Positions 6,927 to 16,371 of a stretch of 52,652 nt of DNA are shown here, one piece after another. The stretch lies in NCBI GenBank assembly GCA_002011615.1, contig MTOH01000003.1:1-52652 (forward strand), written 5' to 3'. The position numbers and the translations under genes are program-made. A model generated the notes under the pieces. The model saw only the letters and a list, made by a program, of their open reading frames with translations, did not search any database and was not told the DNA's origin. Position 1 is the stretch's first letter; each line of letters opens with the position of its first letter. The DNA is from Candidatus Hydrothermus pacificus (GTDB taxonomy: Bacteria > Hydrothermota > Hydrothermia > Hydrothermales > Hydrothermaceae).

Positions 6927-8093
6927 CTAAAAAATATATTTTTTTAAAAGAACCCTTGCAATAATATATCTCATAATCTCTGCTGTTCCTGCTCCTATGT
7001 CCATTAACTTTGCATCCCTTAAATATCTTTCAACAGGATATTCCTTTGTATAACCGTAGCCCCCAAGAATCTGGATTGCATCAAGGGACGCTTTAACACC
7101 CAGTTCTCCTGCAAGAAGTTTAACCGTAGCGGTTTCTATTCTATTATCTTTTTTAAAATCATAGTTTTTAGCCAGCAAATAAAGATATGTCCTTATTACT
7201 TCAAGATTTGCAGAATCATCTGCAATTTTCTGCTGGATCATTTCAAAATTACCTATCGGAGCTCCAAACTGTTTTCTCTCCCTTGAATGTCCTATCTGCC
7301 ATTCAAGAGCAGAAATTGCGATTCCTGTTGAGATTGCAGCAATTGTTATTCTTTCAACTTCAAAACATTTAACCAGAATATCAAATCCTTTATCCTTCTC
7401 ACCCAGTAAATTCTCCTTAGAACAGGGAGAGTTTTCAAAGAAAAGCCCTGCAGTCGGAGAACCTCTCATTCCAATTTTTTCAAACTTTTTACTCACAGAA
7501 AAACCAGGAGATTTTGTCTCATAAATAAATGCCGAAATCCCTTTCCTTTCCTTTTCAGGAGAGGTTTTTGCATAAAGAATCAAAACATCTGCAATTGAAC
7601 CGTTTGTTATAAAAATTTTGCTTCCACAGATGATAAATCTATCAGTTTTTTCTTTTGCAATGGTTTTAATACTCGCGGTGTCAGAGCCTGCATCCGGCTC
7701 TGTAATTGCAAGACCCCCTATTATTTCTCCGCTTGCGAGTTTCGGAAGATATTTCTTCTTTTGCTTTTCGTTTCCGAACCTCATTATGGGGTGAGCACAT
7801 AAAACAGAGTGGGCAAGTAAAGAAAGAGCCAGAGATGCACTTTCCCTTGATATTTCTTCCAGAACAATGACAGCTGATAAAAGGTCATCACCAAATCCCC
7901 CATATTCCTCAGGAACAAGGATTCCTGTAAAACCGAGTCCTGCCATTTCTTTAAATAAGTTTTCAGGGAATTCATCCTTTTCATCAATTTCAGAAGCAAC
8001 TGGAGCAATTCTCTCCTTAACAAATTTTCTTACAGTTTCCCTCAGGAGTTTGTGTTCTTCAGAAAGAATATCAGAGATTAAATCACCAAACAC
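6927..8093 (-). CDS. Acyl-CoA dehydrogenase (isovaleryl/long-chain-type active site)
   Basis: FAD-dependent acyl-CoA alpha,beta-dehydrogenation. The family landmarks are clear: AITEPDAGSD and the FITNGS segment in the middle domain, RKQFGAPIGNFEMIQQKIAD, and GGYGYTKEYPVERYLRDAK. The usual catalytic Glu of short/medium-chain enzymes (YEGT) is absent (DIGAGTAEI). A Glu occurs instead in FEVERITIA, the position used by isovaleryl-CoA and long-chain dehydrogenases, so a branched or longer substrate is plausible. I place the start at GTG 8093 (388 residues), 6 bases after a perfect -10 box. The frame can be extended to a TTG at 8129, but that codon is the -35 box itself. No electron-transfer flavoprotein gene is nearby. 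It likely feeds the thiolase-like operon downstream. Confidence 0.9.
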   Translation of the reverse strand: MFGDLISDILSEEHKLLRETVRKFVKERIAPVASEIDEKDEFPENLFKEMAGLGFTGILVPEEYGGFGDDLLSAVIVLEEISRESASLALSLLAHSVLCAHPIMRFGNEKQKKKYLPKLASGEIIGGLAITEPDAGSDTASIKTIAKEKTDRFIICGSKIFITNGSIADVLILYAKTSPEKERKGISAFIYETKSPGFSVSKKFEKIGMRGSPTAGLFFENSPCSKENLLGEKDKGFDILVKCFEVERITIAAISTGIAISALEWQIGHSRERKQFGAPIGNFEMIQQKIADDSANLEVIRTYLYLLAKNYDFKKDNRIETATVKLLAGELGVKASLDAIQILGGYGYTKEYPVERYLRDAKLMDIGAGTAEIMRYIIARVLLKKYIF

Positions 8094-8099
8094 ACATAA

Positions 8100-8129
8100 A
8101 TTATATAATTTTGAAAACCTAAAAGTCAA
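8100..8129 (-). promoter_or_regulatory. Leaderless promoter of the acyl-CoA dehydrogenase gene
   Basis: Minus strand TTGACT (8129-8124), 18-base spacer, TATAAT (8105-8100), then six bases to GTG at 8093. A transcript starting the usual 7 bases after the -10 would begin at the start codon. No Shine-Dalgarno site precedes it. A 6+1+6 palindrome (ACACAA-t-TTGTGT, 8147-8159) lies about 18 bases upstream of the -35 and could bind a regulator. Confidence 0.75.
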
Positions 8130-8271
8130 TCAGGATTTTATTTATCACACAATTTGTGTTTATCGCATTTTTTGTGCTGGTCATGTTTGTTGCGTTGACT
8201 GATTCCAGGTTCCGCATTCCAGTCCCAATTCCATGCACTCTTTTACTTCCACCTTAAAACCCTTTTTTCAC

Positions 8272-8301
8272 TTGACAAAAAATTATCTTTTTTTATATAA
8301 T
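8272..8301 (+). promoter_or_regulatory. Sigma70-type promoter of the Gld-like ABC operon
   Basis: TTGACA (8272-8277), 18-base spacer, TATAAT (8296-8301), both perfect. The ATG at 8333 is 31 bases beyond the -10, so the leader is about 25 bases. That leader (mostly T-rich) shows no purine-rich Shine-Dalgarno site. Confidence 0.8.
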
Positions 8302-8332
8302 TAATCTTCTTCATTTTTAACTTTTCTGAAAA

Positions 8333-9262
8333 ATGATTGAAGTAAAAGAGCTTTCAAAATACTTTGGACAGGTAAAGGCGGTTGACAATATTTCATTTAA
8401 TGTTCAAAAGGGAGAAATTCTTGGATTTCTCGGACCAAATGCTGCTGGAAAAACAACTACAATGAGAATTATAACAGGTTTTCTGATACCCACATCAGGA
8501 ACTGCATATATTGAAGGTATCAATGTAATGGAAAAACCCGAGGATGTAAAAAAGAAGATAGGGTATCTCGCCGAGGATAATCCCCTTTATACTGATGTTA
8601 CACCAAAGGAATATCTTCAATTTATAGGTGAAATAAGGGAAATTGATAAAGATGAATTTAAAAATGCCTTTGAAAAGGTAATTTCTGATACAGGTATAGA
8701 AAATGTCCTGAACAGACCCATAGGAGAATTATCAAAGGGATACAGGCAAAGAGTGGGGCTTGCACAGGCACTTCTGCACAATCCTGATATTCTGATACTT
8801 GATGAACCTACAACAGGACTTGACCCCGCACAGATAGTTGAGATAAGAAACCTTATAAAAAAGCTGGGTAAGGAAAAAACCGTTATCCTATCAACCCACA
8901 TATTACCTGAAGTTGAGGCATTGTGTGAAAGAGTCGTGATAATTCATAAAGGTAAAATAGTTGCCGAGGGAAAACCTCATGAACTCGGTGAGAGAACAAA
9001 GGCAAAGGGCAGCGTAAAGTTTCTTGTAAAGGCAAAAAAAGATGAATTTGAAACCAAATTAAAACAAAAAGAGGATATTGATTCTTATTCTCTGAGAGCA
9101 CTGGACGATTTTGTAGAGGGAAAGGTTTTATTTAAGGAAGGTGAAGATGCAAGGGAGAGATTTTTTGATTTCTGTGTTGAAAATAAATGGAAAATTTATG
9201 AACTTTATCCTGAAAAAGCCGGGCTTGAAGAAATTTTCCTGCAACTTGTTACAGAAGAATGA
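8333..9262 (+). CDS. ABC transporter ATPase, GldA-like
   Basis: 309-residue ATPase of an ABC-2 type transporter. Walker A GPNAAGKTT (about 35-43), signature LSKGYRQRVGLAQA (about 130-143), Walker B ILILDEPTTGLDP and the switch His in STHILPE are all intact. A C-terminal extension of about 90 residues follows the NBD, as in GldA/CcmA-type subunits. It is the first gene of a four-gene operon; its stop overlaps the permease start (ATGA). Together with the downstream GldF- and GldG-like genes it should form an inner-membrane complex with an unknown substrate. GldA-GldFG was first described in Bacteroidetes gliding motility but such operons also occur in non-gliders. Confidence 0.9.
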   Translation: MIEVKELSKYFGQVKAVDNISFNVQKGEILGFLGPNAAGKTTTMRIITGFLIPTSGTAYIEGINVMEKPEDVKKKIGYLAEDNPLYTDVTPKEYLQFIGEIREIDKDEFKNAFEKVISDTGIENVLNRPIGELSKGYRQRVGLAQALLHNPDILILDEPTTGLDPAQIVEIRNLIKKLGKEKTVILSTHILPEVEALCERVVIIHKGKIVAEGKPHELGERTKAKGSVKFLVKAKKDEFETKLKQKEDIDSYSLRALDDFVEGKVLFKEGEDARERFFDFCVENKWKIYELYPEKAGLEEIFLQLVTEE

Positions 9263-9969
9263 AAAGAGTTTGGTCAATATATAAAAAGGAGTTAAAAAGT
9301 TATTTTAATTCACCCATAGGTTATATATACATAGTGGTATTTCTGGTTCTCAGCCAGTGGATTTTCCTGAGAAACTTTTTCATATTTCCCCAGACAACCC
9401 TGAGAGACCTTTTTGCTCTTTTTCCGATTTTGCTCGTTCTGTTTATACCCGGTCTAACAATGAGACTGTGGGCAGAGGAGAGAAAGACAAACACGCTTGA
9501 AATTCTTTTTACTCTGCCTGTTAAGGATTATGAGATTCTTCTCGGTAAATTTTTCTCTGCACTCACATTTTTTGCAATTTCAATAATCCTGACACTCCCC
9601 CTACCCATTACCCTTTCATTTATAGGAGACCTGGACTGGGGAGCCACCCTGTCAGGCTACATAGGTGCCCTGTTCCTGGGAGGTGCATACCTTTCACTGG
9701 GTATTTTCCTTTCAAGCTTCACCCAGAACCAGATAGTCGCCTACATACTTTCTGTGACAATCTGCTTTTTCTTCTACATAATAGGTGAAGATGCAATTAT
9801 TGCAAACTTTTCAACTTTCTGGATAAATGTATTCAAATTTTTCTCTCTGAAAACAAGATTTGAAAGCATAACAAGAGGAATACTTGATATAAGAGATATA
9901 ATTTATTACATTTCATTTATGGGATTTTTCCTTTATTTAAACCTCTGGGTGATGGATAGAAGAAGATGA
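9259..9969 (+). CDS. ABC-2 type permease, GldF-like
   Basis: 236 residues with about six membrane helices. The N-terminal KKELKSYFNSPIGYIYIVVFLVLS and the segment LWAEERKTNTLEILFTLPV are hallmarks of the ABC-2 permease subunit paired with GldG-like proteins. It overlaps the ATPase gene by four bases and the GldG-like gene by four bases, so translation is coupled. Acts in the inner membrane as the translocation subunit. The substrate is unknown. Confidence 0.9.
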   Translation: MKRVWSIYKKELKSYFNSPIGYIYIVVFLVLSQWIFLRNFFIFPQTTLRDLFALFPILLVLFIPGLTMRLWAEERKTNTLEILFTLPVKDYEILLGKFFSALTFFAISIILTLPLPITLSFIGDLDWGATLSGYIGALFLGGAYLSLGIFLSSFTQNQIVAYILSVTICFFFYIIGEDAIIANFSTFWINVFKFFSLKTRFESITRGILDIRDIIYYISFMGFFLYLNLWVMDRRR

Positions 9970-11501
9970 AAAGAAAAGATACAGAAATAATCTTATCACT
10001 GGTTTTTATCATGGGAAGCATGATTTTCCTCAACCTTATTCTGAGAAAACTGGTTTTCAGAGTTGACCTCACAGAGGACAGGATATATACTCTCTCCGGT
10101 TCCACAAAGAATGTCCTTTCTAAACTTGATGATATAGTAACCATAAAAGCTTATTTTTCAAAAAAGTTGCCTCCGAATCTGGTTCCTGTAAAAAGACAGG
10201 TGGAGGACATTCTTGAAGAATACAGGATCTATTCAAAAGGAAAATTAAGATTTGAATTTATAGACCCTGCAGAAAACAAAGAAATTGAAACAAAAGTTAC
10301 CAGAATGGGGATTCCAAAGGTTCAGATGAACATATTTGAAAAGGATAAGTTACAGGTCATAGGCGGTTTTTTGGGAATGGGAATTTTCTATAAGGATAAA
10401 AAAGAACTAATCCCTGTAATAGAAACTCCTGAAAACCTTGAATATGAAATAACATCAAGGATTTTAAAACTTACAAAAAGAGAGGAAGTAAAAATAGGGG
10501 TGATGTTCCTGTCAAAGGATAAAAAAGACAATTATACTATTTTCAAAGATGAACTTTCAAAACATTATTCTGTGAGAGAAGTTTCTCCCAACTTCATACC
10601 CGATGATATAAACCTTCTACTGGTTCTGGGCTGGAAAGAACTTGACCCAAAAGCCTTATACAACATTGACCAGCATATAATGAGAGGAAAAAGTTCTATA
10701 TTCCTGATTGACGCCGTAAATGTAAATGATGAATTGAGAGCAAGGGCTTTAAAAGAAAAGGACATGGAATTTTTCAAAGCTTATGGTATTAAAGTAAACA
10801 CCTCGCTGGTTCAGGATGTGTCCCACGAATCAGCACCCTTTGCTCAGGGAGGAATGGCTTTTCTCATACCCTATCCTTACTGGGTAAAGGCTGTAAATAA
10901 ATTCTTAAATAGAGAAAATCCGATTGTAAACAAACTTGAAGATATTGTTTTTCCCTGGCCATCATCCCTTGATACAATTGCGGATGTTTTGAAAAACCAA
11001 AAAGTTGTAATCCTTGTGAAAACAACTCCAAAGGCATGGGAAACAAAGAACTTTTCCAATCTTATGCCAAATCCCTTTTTTAAACCCCCGGAGGAGAGAA
11101 AACAGTTCAACCTTGCGGTATTAATAAGCGGCAGTTTTGAGTCTTATTTTTCTGACAGGGAACTTCCACAGGGAGTTGATACCACAAAATTCATAAAAGC
11201 CTGCGAACAACTAAATCAGGTTGCATTTGTTTCAAACCTGAAATTCATTGACGACAGATTTTTACAGATGTACCCTGAAAACATACTGTTTTTACTGAAC
11301 CTATCTGACGCTCTTGGATTCGGGAGAGAATTAATTGAAATAAGGTCAAGAGGAAAAACAGAAAGACCTTTAAAACAGATTTCAGACTGGCAAAAAGGAT
11401 TGTTTAAATGGGGTAATACCTTTGGGATGGCTCTGATTATAATAATTCTCGGAATCCTGAGATTTACATACAGGCAGAAAAGGAAAATGAGGAGAGAGTA
11501 A
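9966..11501 (+). CDS. GldG-like ABC auxiliary protein
   Basis: 511 residues: an N-terminal membrane helix (about 8-27), then the DLTEDRIYTLSGSTKNVLSKLDD motif that typifies GldG/ABC_transp_aux proteins, a large periplasmic domain, and a C-terminal helix (about 485-503) followed by a basic tail. In this family the periplasmic domain is thought to work with the ABC-2 permease. It is encoded between the permease and the DUF4340 gene in one operon. Confidence 0.88.
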   Translation: MKRKDTEIILSLVFIMGSMIFLNLILRKLVFRVDLTEDRIYTLSGSTKNVLSKLDDIVTIKAYFSKKLPPNLVPVKRQVEDILEEYRIYSKGKLRFEFIDPAENKEIETKVTRMGIPKVQMNIFEKDKLQVIGGFLGMGIFYKDKKELIPVIETPENLEYEITSRILKLTKREEVKIGVMFLSKDKKDNYTIFKDELSKHYSVREVSPNFIPDDINLLLVLGWKELDPKALYNIDQHIMRGKSSIFLIDAVNVNDELRARALKEKDMEFFKAYGIKVNTSLVQDVSHESAPFAQGGMAFLIPYPYWVKAVNKFLNRENPIVNKLEDIVFPWPSSLDTIADVLKNQKVVILVKTTPKAWETKNFSNLMPNPFFKPPEERKQFNLAVLISGSFESYFSDRELPQGVDTTKFIKACEQLNQVAFVSNLKFIDDRFLQMYPENILFLLNLSDALGFGRELIEIRSRGKTERPLKQISDWQKGLFKWGNTFGMALIIIILGILRFTYRQKRKMRRE

Positions 11502-11502
11502 A

Positions 11503-12474
11503 ATGAGATACAATGCAAAATTATGGGGCGGAATTTTTGCAATCTTAGTTGTAATATTCTTTTTTGTGGAATCTCCCTGGTCAAAAAGAGTGCGGACACC
11601 AAAAAGAATCAGTTTTTCTGATTTTAGAATATCAGAGATTGCAAAAATAGACTTAAAATCAAAGGATAAAGAGTTCACACTCACAAAAAGAGGAGACAAA
11701 TGGTTTTTACAAAGGGATACTGTATTCCTGCCCGTTGACTCTGTCAGAATTGAAAGAACTTTAAAGGCTTTTGAAAACATAGAGGGAGAAGTGGTGGGAA
11801 CAAATCCCGATGATTTTGAACTCTATCAGGTAGATGAGGAAAATGGAATCCATGTTACTGCTTATGACAATAAAGGAAACACTCTTGCAGACTTTTTCAT
11901 AGGTAAAATGGGTCCTGACTTCTCGTCAAACTATGTAAGAGAAAATAACAAAAATGAGGTTGTAGTTGTAGAAAAATATCTCAGAGCCAATTTTCCTATG
12001 TACAAAGGAAGCTGGATAAACAAAAAACTAACTAACTTTAAAGGAGAGGATGTTGTTGAATTTCATCATAAGTTCGGTGATGAATTCACAATAATCAAAA
12101 AAGACGGTAAATATTACTACGAGGGAGATACCATAAAACTCGATTCAATAAGAGTAATTCAGTATCTGAGAATGATAGGGAACATAATTGCGATGGACAT
12201 CATTGATACTCTTTCCATTAAAGATGCGGGTCTTGACAAACCACAGGGGATTTTTGAAGTAACTACAAAAGACGGGGGATATCATGCTTTAATTTTCGGA
12301 AATACCCCTGAAGGTGGTATGACATGGTATGTGACAGATAAGAATAAAAAATATGTCTATACTTTAAGTAAAACCTATGTTGAAAATGCTTTGAGAAAAA
12401 CAAAAGATTACTTTATAAAGAAAGAAGAAGAGAAAAAAGCAAAACCAAAGAAAGAAAAATTTAAGAAAAAGTAA
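11503..12474 (+). CDS. DUF4340 periplasmic protein of the Gld-like ABC operon
   Basis: 323 residues with one N-terminal membrane helix (about 5-22) followed by repeated beta-rich modules of the DUF4340 type, for example FTLTKRGDKWFLQRD and a later EFTIIKKDGKYYYEG copy. The C-terminus is a Lys/Glu-rich tail. DUF4340 genes regularly follow GldG-like genes. It starts one base after the previous stop. Likely a periplasmic subunit of the transporter; no enzymatic motif is visible. Confidence 0.85.
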   Translation: MRYNAKLWGGIFAILVVIFFFVESPWSKRVRTPKRISFSDFRISEIAKIDLKSKDKEFTLTKRGDKWFLQRDTVFLPVDSVRIERTLKAFENIEGEVVGTNPDDFELYQVDEENGIHVTAYDNKGNTLADFFIGKMGPDFSSNYVRENNKNEVVVVEKYLRANFPMYKGSWINKKLTNFKGEDVVEFHHKFGDEFTIIKKDGKYYYEGDTIKLDSIRVIQYLRMIGNIIAMDIIDTLSIKDAGLDKPQGIFEVTTKDGGYHALIFGNTPEGGMTWYVTDKNKKYVYTLSKTYVENALRKTKDYFIKKEEEKKAKPKKEKFKKK

Positions 12475-12492
12475 TTTTTTGTATTTTATTCT

Positions 12493-14268
12493 TTACTGAT
12501 TTATCTTTAAAAGTTCCTCTATTTTATCTTTTAATCTCTCACCTGTGCCCTTTAAATATCCTATCTGTTTGAAAACAATTCTTCCCTTTTTATCAACTAT
12601 AAAATGTGTGGGGAATGCGTTTACCTTGAATTCCCTTCCCAGTTCTCTGCCGTTAATTGCCAATTTATACAAAAATTTCTGTTTTTTCAGGAAATTCTGA
12701 ACAGGTTCTTTATCCTCATCTGTTATTGCCAGGAATATAACATCTTTACTCTCTTTAAATTTTTCCACAAGCTCATTTAATTCAGGAATTTCTGCCTTAC
12801 ATGGTCCACACCATGTTGCCCAGAAGTTAAGAACAACAATTTTCCCTTTATTTTCCTCGTATTTGAACTTTGAACCGTCAATAAGAGTAAGTTCAAAATC
12901 TGAAACTTTTTTAAGTTTTGACATTATTTCTTTCTTTATTTTATCAATTTTCTCTTCATAATCTTTTCCAAGAATACTTTTAAGTGTATCCTCATATTCT
13001 GTATGTCCGTAGTAATAAACAAGATAAGAATATGCTTTTACTGCCTTTTCTGTTTTCTTGTTTTTCCATGCTGATTTTGCAAATAGTCCAAGAATACCAG
13101 GGTCTATTTCTTCGAATCTTTTACCCTCAACAATTTTTTTAACATAAAAATATGAAGAGTCAAGCTTATTTGTTCTGAGATAAAAACCTGCTAAAACAGA
13201 GTACAAACCATTTTTCATTTCCTTCAATGCCTCAAGAATATTATTAGTTCTCGGAGGAAAACGACTGAAAGCTGAATGTTTTCTGAATTTAATAGGGTCA
13301 TTAACAATTTCTTTCTCCATTTCAATAAGCATTTTTACTTTATCCCATTCCTTTCTATTAAATAAAATCCTTATAAGACTACCAATCTCTGGAAGCCACA
13401 CGAATCCTTCTTTTTTTCTTTCCTTTATGTATTCAATTGCCTTATGGATTTCAGGAACAGGATAAAAAAATTTTAGGTATGCATAATATCTGAAATCTTT
13501 TATAAAATAATCAATTTTTTTCTCTTTCAAATAGGAAGTAACCTTATCAATTCCCTTATCTTTTAAATAAGTTATATATGCGCTTATTTTATAATTATCT
13601 TCGGGTAAATCTTCAAAATATCTAAAAATTTTATTTGCAAGAACTGTATCCTTTAAAACCCATTTTGCAGTTAGATAGGCTGAATGTAGAAAAGATGGAT
13701 TTTCCTTTTCCTCTTCAAGTTTCTCCTCTATTTCCCTTCTTACTTCTTCAGGAGTTTCTGCACCCTCCTGAATTGCAAAATAAAACTTATTATCCATGAA
13801 ATCATAGTGGTCTTCATAATATTCATTTTCTTTTAACCATAAAGAGGAAAATTTTCTCAAATTTTCAAAAGGAGCATCTTTATTAAAATAGAAAAAGCCG
13901 AGCATTGATAGGGCAAAGGGGGCAGGTTTCTCTTATTTTGTATAGTAAACGATATAATAAGTGGAATCTACCCTCAGGTTTCCATTGCTCTCTTCAAAGG
14001 CAAAAAGTACAAGGGATGTATTTGTATCAAGTGGCCTTATTTCAATCTCTTTTTCTCCTTTTACCTCTTCCACATGGGGAATTATCTTATAGGGGTCACC
14101 TCCGGAAAATTCAGCCCACCAGATGTATCCTTTAAAGCTTTGGGAGAGTTTTAATTTAACTTTCTGTCCCTGAAGAGGTTTCTCGGGCTCAAGTTTTACT
14201 TTGAGTTCTATTTTTTTACACGAGATGATAAAAAGTAAGAATAAAATTGACAAAATTTTTGTTTTCAT
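12493..14268 (-). pseudogene. TlpA-like thioredoxin lipoprotein interrupted by one in-frame stop codon
   Basis: Two open frames, 14268-13933 (111 residues) and 13905-12493 (470 residues), lie in the same reading frame, separated by one TAA (13933-13935) and ten bridging codons (including the TAA) with no good start for the second. The first begins with a lipoprotein signal (LFLLFIISC, Cys17) and a beta-sandwich. The second carries helical TPR-like repeats and a C-terminal thioredoxin domain with WATWCGPCKAEIPE and the cis-Pro AFPTHF. Known relatives have this as one polypeptide: lipoprotein, N-terminal Ig-like domain, helical repeats, TlpA. I therefore read one gene of 592 codons with a nonsense change. 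It would be a membrane-anchored thiol-disulfide reductase. Everything after the stop is still open, which implies a recent mutation, readthrough or sequence error. Confidence 0.8.
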
Positions 14269-14275
14269 ATTTGCA

Positions 14276-14305
14276 ATTATAACATAAAATATTTTTTCGG
14301 TTCAA
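14276..14305 (-). promoter_or_regulatory. Leaderless promoter of the TlpA-like lipoprotein gene
   Basis: Minus strand TTGAAC (14305-14300), 18 bases, TATAAT (14281-14276), then seven bases to ATG at 14268. The expected transcription start coincides with the start codon. Confidence 0.75.
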
Positions 14306-14419
14306 ATTTGTGTTAAAGTATCCTGAAAAACCTTAAATATCCCTTCACATTAGTTCTTTTTCTTATATGGAAAAGTTTAAAATATCTCTGTGAAATTTTA
14401 AATAATAGATTAAAATAAT

Positions 14420-15109
14420 CTATCCTCCTAAAATCTCCCTCATCCTCTTTGCATTTTCCAGCATTGCATGGTTGTTGTTGAAAAATACATAAACTTTTTC
14501 CGGATTTGCTTTTAAAATCTTTTCTGCAACCTCCATAAGTTCATCATCATAATAGTAATGGGAATACCATTCGGTTCTTCCATGCATTCTTAAATAAACT
14601 ATTCCATTTGTATTTATTACTTCTTTTGGGAAATCAGGAGAATCCATTGAAACCCATGTTAAACTTAAAGACTTTGCCCATTCAAAGTTTTGTTTTTTGA
14701 ACCAGGATATATGTCTTGGTTCAAAGGCAAATCTCTTTCCAAGTCCTGTGAATTTAAAAAACTCCTCCACTCTTTCTTTATGTTTATCACCGAAATTGGG
14801 AGGAGTTTGAAAAAGATAAAAATCTATAAATTTATCAAGGGGTTTAAAGAGTCTTTCAAACTTTCTCCAGGTGTTTTTTGCCTTTCCAGAGAATTTAAAA
14901 ACATGGGTTATGAACTTATTGACCTTTATAGCCCATCTTAAATTCCTACCCTTTTCTGTCCATGATTTTACATGTGAGGGAAAAGGAAACCTGTAAAAAG
15001 AGGCATTGAGCTCAACTGCATTTAAACCAGATTCCCTCACAAACCAGTCAAAATTACCACCTTCATTCCATGAGTAATACCACCCAGAGGTTCCGACAAA
15101 GATTTGCAT
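14420..15109 (-). CDS. DUF72 family protein (YecE-like)
   Basis: 229 residues of the DUF72 TIM-barrel family: N-terminal VGTSGWYYSWN, VELNASFYRFP (about 33-43), the central FAFEPRH segment, YLRMHGR, and the C-terminal VYVFFNNNHAM. Members are widespread and conserved, but their biochemical function is not firmly known. Last gene of an envelope operon: its start codon shares a base with the stop of the M23-like gene. A weak 7-bp hairpin (14405-14423) overlaps its stop and could mark the operon end. Confidence 0.88.
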   Translation of the reverse strand: MQIFVGTSGWYYSWNEGGNFDWFVRESGLNAVELNASFYRFPFPSHVKSWTEKGRNLRWAIKVNKFITHVFKFSGKAKNTWRKFERLFKPLDKFIDFYLFQTPPNFGDKHKERVEEFFKFTGLGKRFAFEPRHISWFKKQNFEWAKSLSLTWVSMDSPDFPKEVINTNGIVYLRMHGRTEWYSHYYYDDELMEVAEKILKANPEKVYVFFNNNHAMLENAKRMREILGG

Positions 15110-16371
15110 TAAAATTTTATGAAGAACGCCTTTTTTGTCATTAAAACTTTTCTATCCTTTAATTTTAGAATATAAATCCCTGGCTTTATATTACGAACAG
15201 TATAAACTGTTTGTTTGCCTTCTATACAGGGTGAAATTTTTTTATAAACCCTTCCTGAAACGTCAAGAATTTCAAGAGGATTTTTTGTCTGGAAATTGTA
15301 AGTTATTTTGAATTTATTGATACTCAATCTACCTGTTTTTATCTCAGGGATTTCTGATTCCTCTACTCCGAGATTTTTAATTCTCACAAGCATTGAATCC
15401 CTGTTTAAATTCCCTGCCTCATCTTCCAGTCTAACAACAATCCAGTAATAACCATCAGCAAGATTTGTCGTTTGAAAGGAATAACTCGCATCAGAGGATT
15501 CTACTATGGTATCACCATCTGTATTTGTTACAATAAAATAATAAACTCTTTCACTATAATCTCCTCTTGTATCACAAACATAATCGTCCTTGAATATAAC
15601 ATTCACATTCTGAGTATATTCAAGCCTTCCGCCGAATTTAAAGGATAATTTTTCAGGAATAACAACATTGCCCCCGTTTTCCCTCACATAATAGGAAATT
15701 TTAAACACATTCACCCTTTTCCATACAGGATTGTAAAGGGTATAATCACCGTACTCATCGTATGCTCTGATAATCACATCAACATTTCCAAAAATGCTAT
15801 CAGATGAAAGATAGGTTGAAGTGTTGTTAATGCAAAGGGCAAATTTCTGATTGGTGAGGGCATTCTCAAATTTCGGCTTTACAGTATCATTTAAAGGCTC
15901 TATAATCTTTAAAGGATTTCTTACAAATGCCCAGTCTCCTGTATACCATACAGTGCCCTCATCTTTAATTCTTGCAAAATGCAGGTGGTCAAAACCGGTA
16001 ACAGGCCATATAACAAGATAACCTATTAAATCACCCGGATAAACAGTATCGCCTATATCAGCATGATAGGAATAAGGGTCTATGTGCGCATAAAGCCAGC
16101 CCTCTGTTGAATCAGGTCCCGGGTTATCACCCACTCCCACTCTCCAGTGCCAGTCTCCTGAAATCGTCAGCCATGCTTTCACATAACCAAAGGAGACCGA
16201 GTAAACAGGTATTCCCTGCTGGGGATAACTCATAACATCTATTCCTGGATGTAGATAGGGAGAACCCCCGTAGTTCTGGTATTCACCCCAGTTATTTCCG
16301 AGGGGATGGGATTCATTTTGAGGAGCAAAGGGCCAGCCTGTATTTAATAAAATCACCAAAATTATTTTCAT
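15109..16371 (-). CDS. Secreted M23/LytM-like metallopeptidase domain protein with sorting-like tail
   Basis: 420 residues, short hydrophobic N-terminus. An M23-type fold spans about 15-150: HPGIDV (first zinc ligands, HxxxD), LYAHID and DHLHFA (HxH), so the zinc site looks intact. In this family the reaction is cleavage of peptidoglycan cross-bridges, or binding only. A middle beta-rich region of about 200 residues follows, then a C-terminal sandwich ending GIYILKLKDRKVLMTKKAFF, the sorting-domain pattern also seen in two other secreted proteins here. Its start overlaps the stop of the upstream gene (ATGA). Confidence 0.75.
   Translation of the reverse strand: MKIILVILLNTGWPFAPQNESHPLGNNWGEYQNYGGSPYLHPGIDVMSYPQQGIPVYSVSFGYVKAWLTISGDWHWRVGVGDNPGPDSTEGWLYAHIDPYSYHADIGDTVYPGDLIGYLVIWPVTGFDHLHFARIKDEGTVWYTGDWAFVRNPLKIIEPLNDTVKPKFENALTNQKFALCINNTSTYLSSDSIFGNVDVIIRAYDEYGDYTLYNPVWKRVNVFKISYYVRENGGNVVIPEKLSFKFGGRLEYTQNVNVIFKDDYVCDTRGDYSERVYYFIVTNTDGDTIVESSDASYSFQTTNLADGYYWIVVRLEDEAGNLNRDSMLVRIKNLGVEESEIPEIKTGRLSINKFKITYNFQTKNPLEILDVSGRVYKKISPCIEGKQTVYTVRNIKPGIYILKLKDRKVLMTKKAFFIKF

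Noticed and set aside
13933-13935. TAA reassigned to sense in this genome
   Set aside because: Many genes in the window end at TAA with sensible C-termini, so a general recoding is not supported; a local nonsense change is simpler.
14405-14423. Rho-independent terminator after the DUF72 gene
   Set aside because: The 7-bp hairpin is AT-rich with no following T-run, and it overlaps the stop codon.
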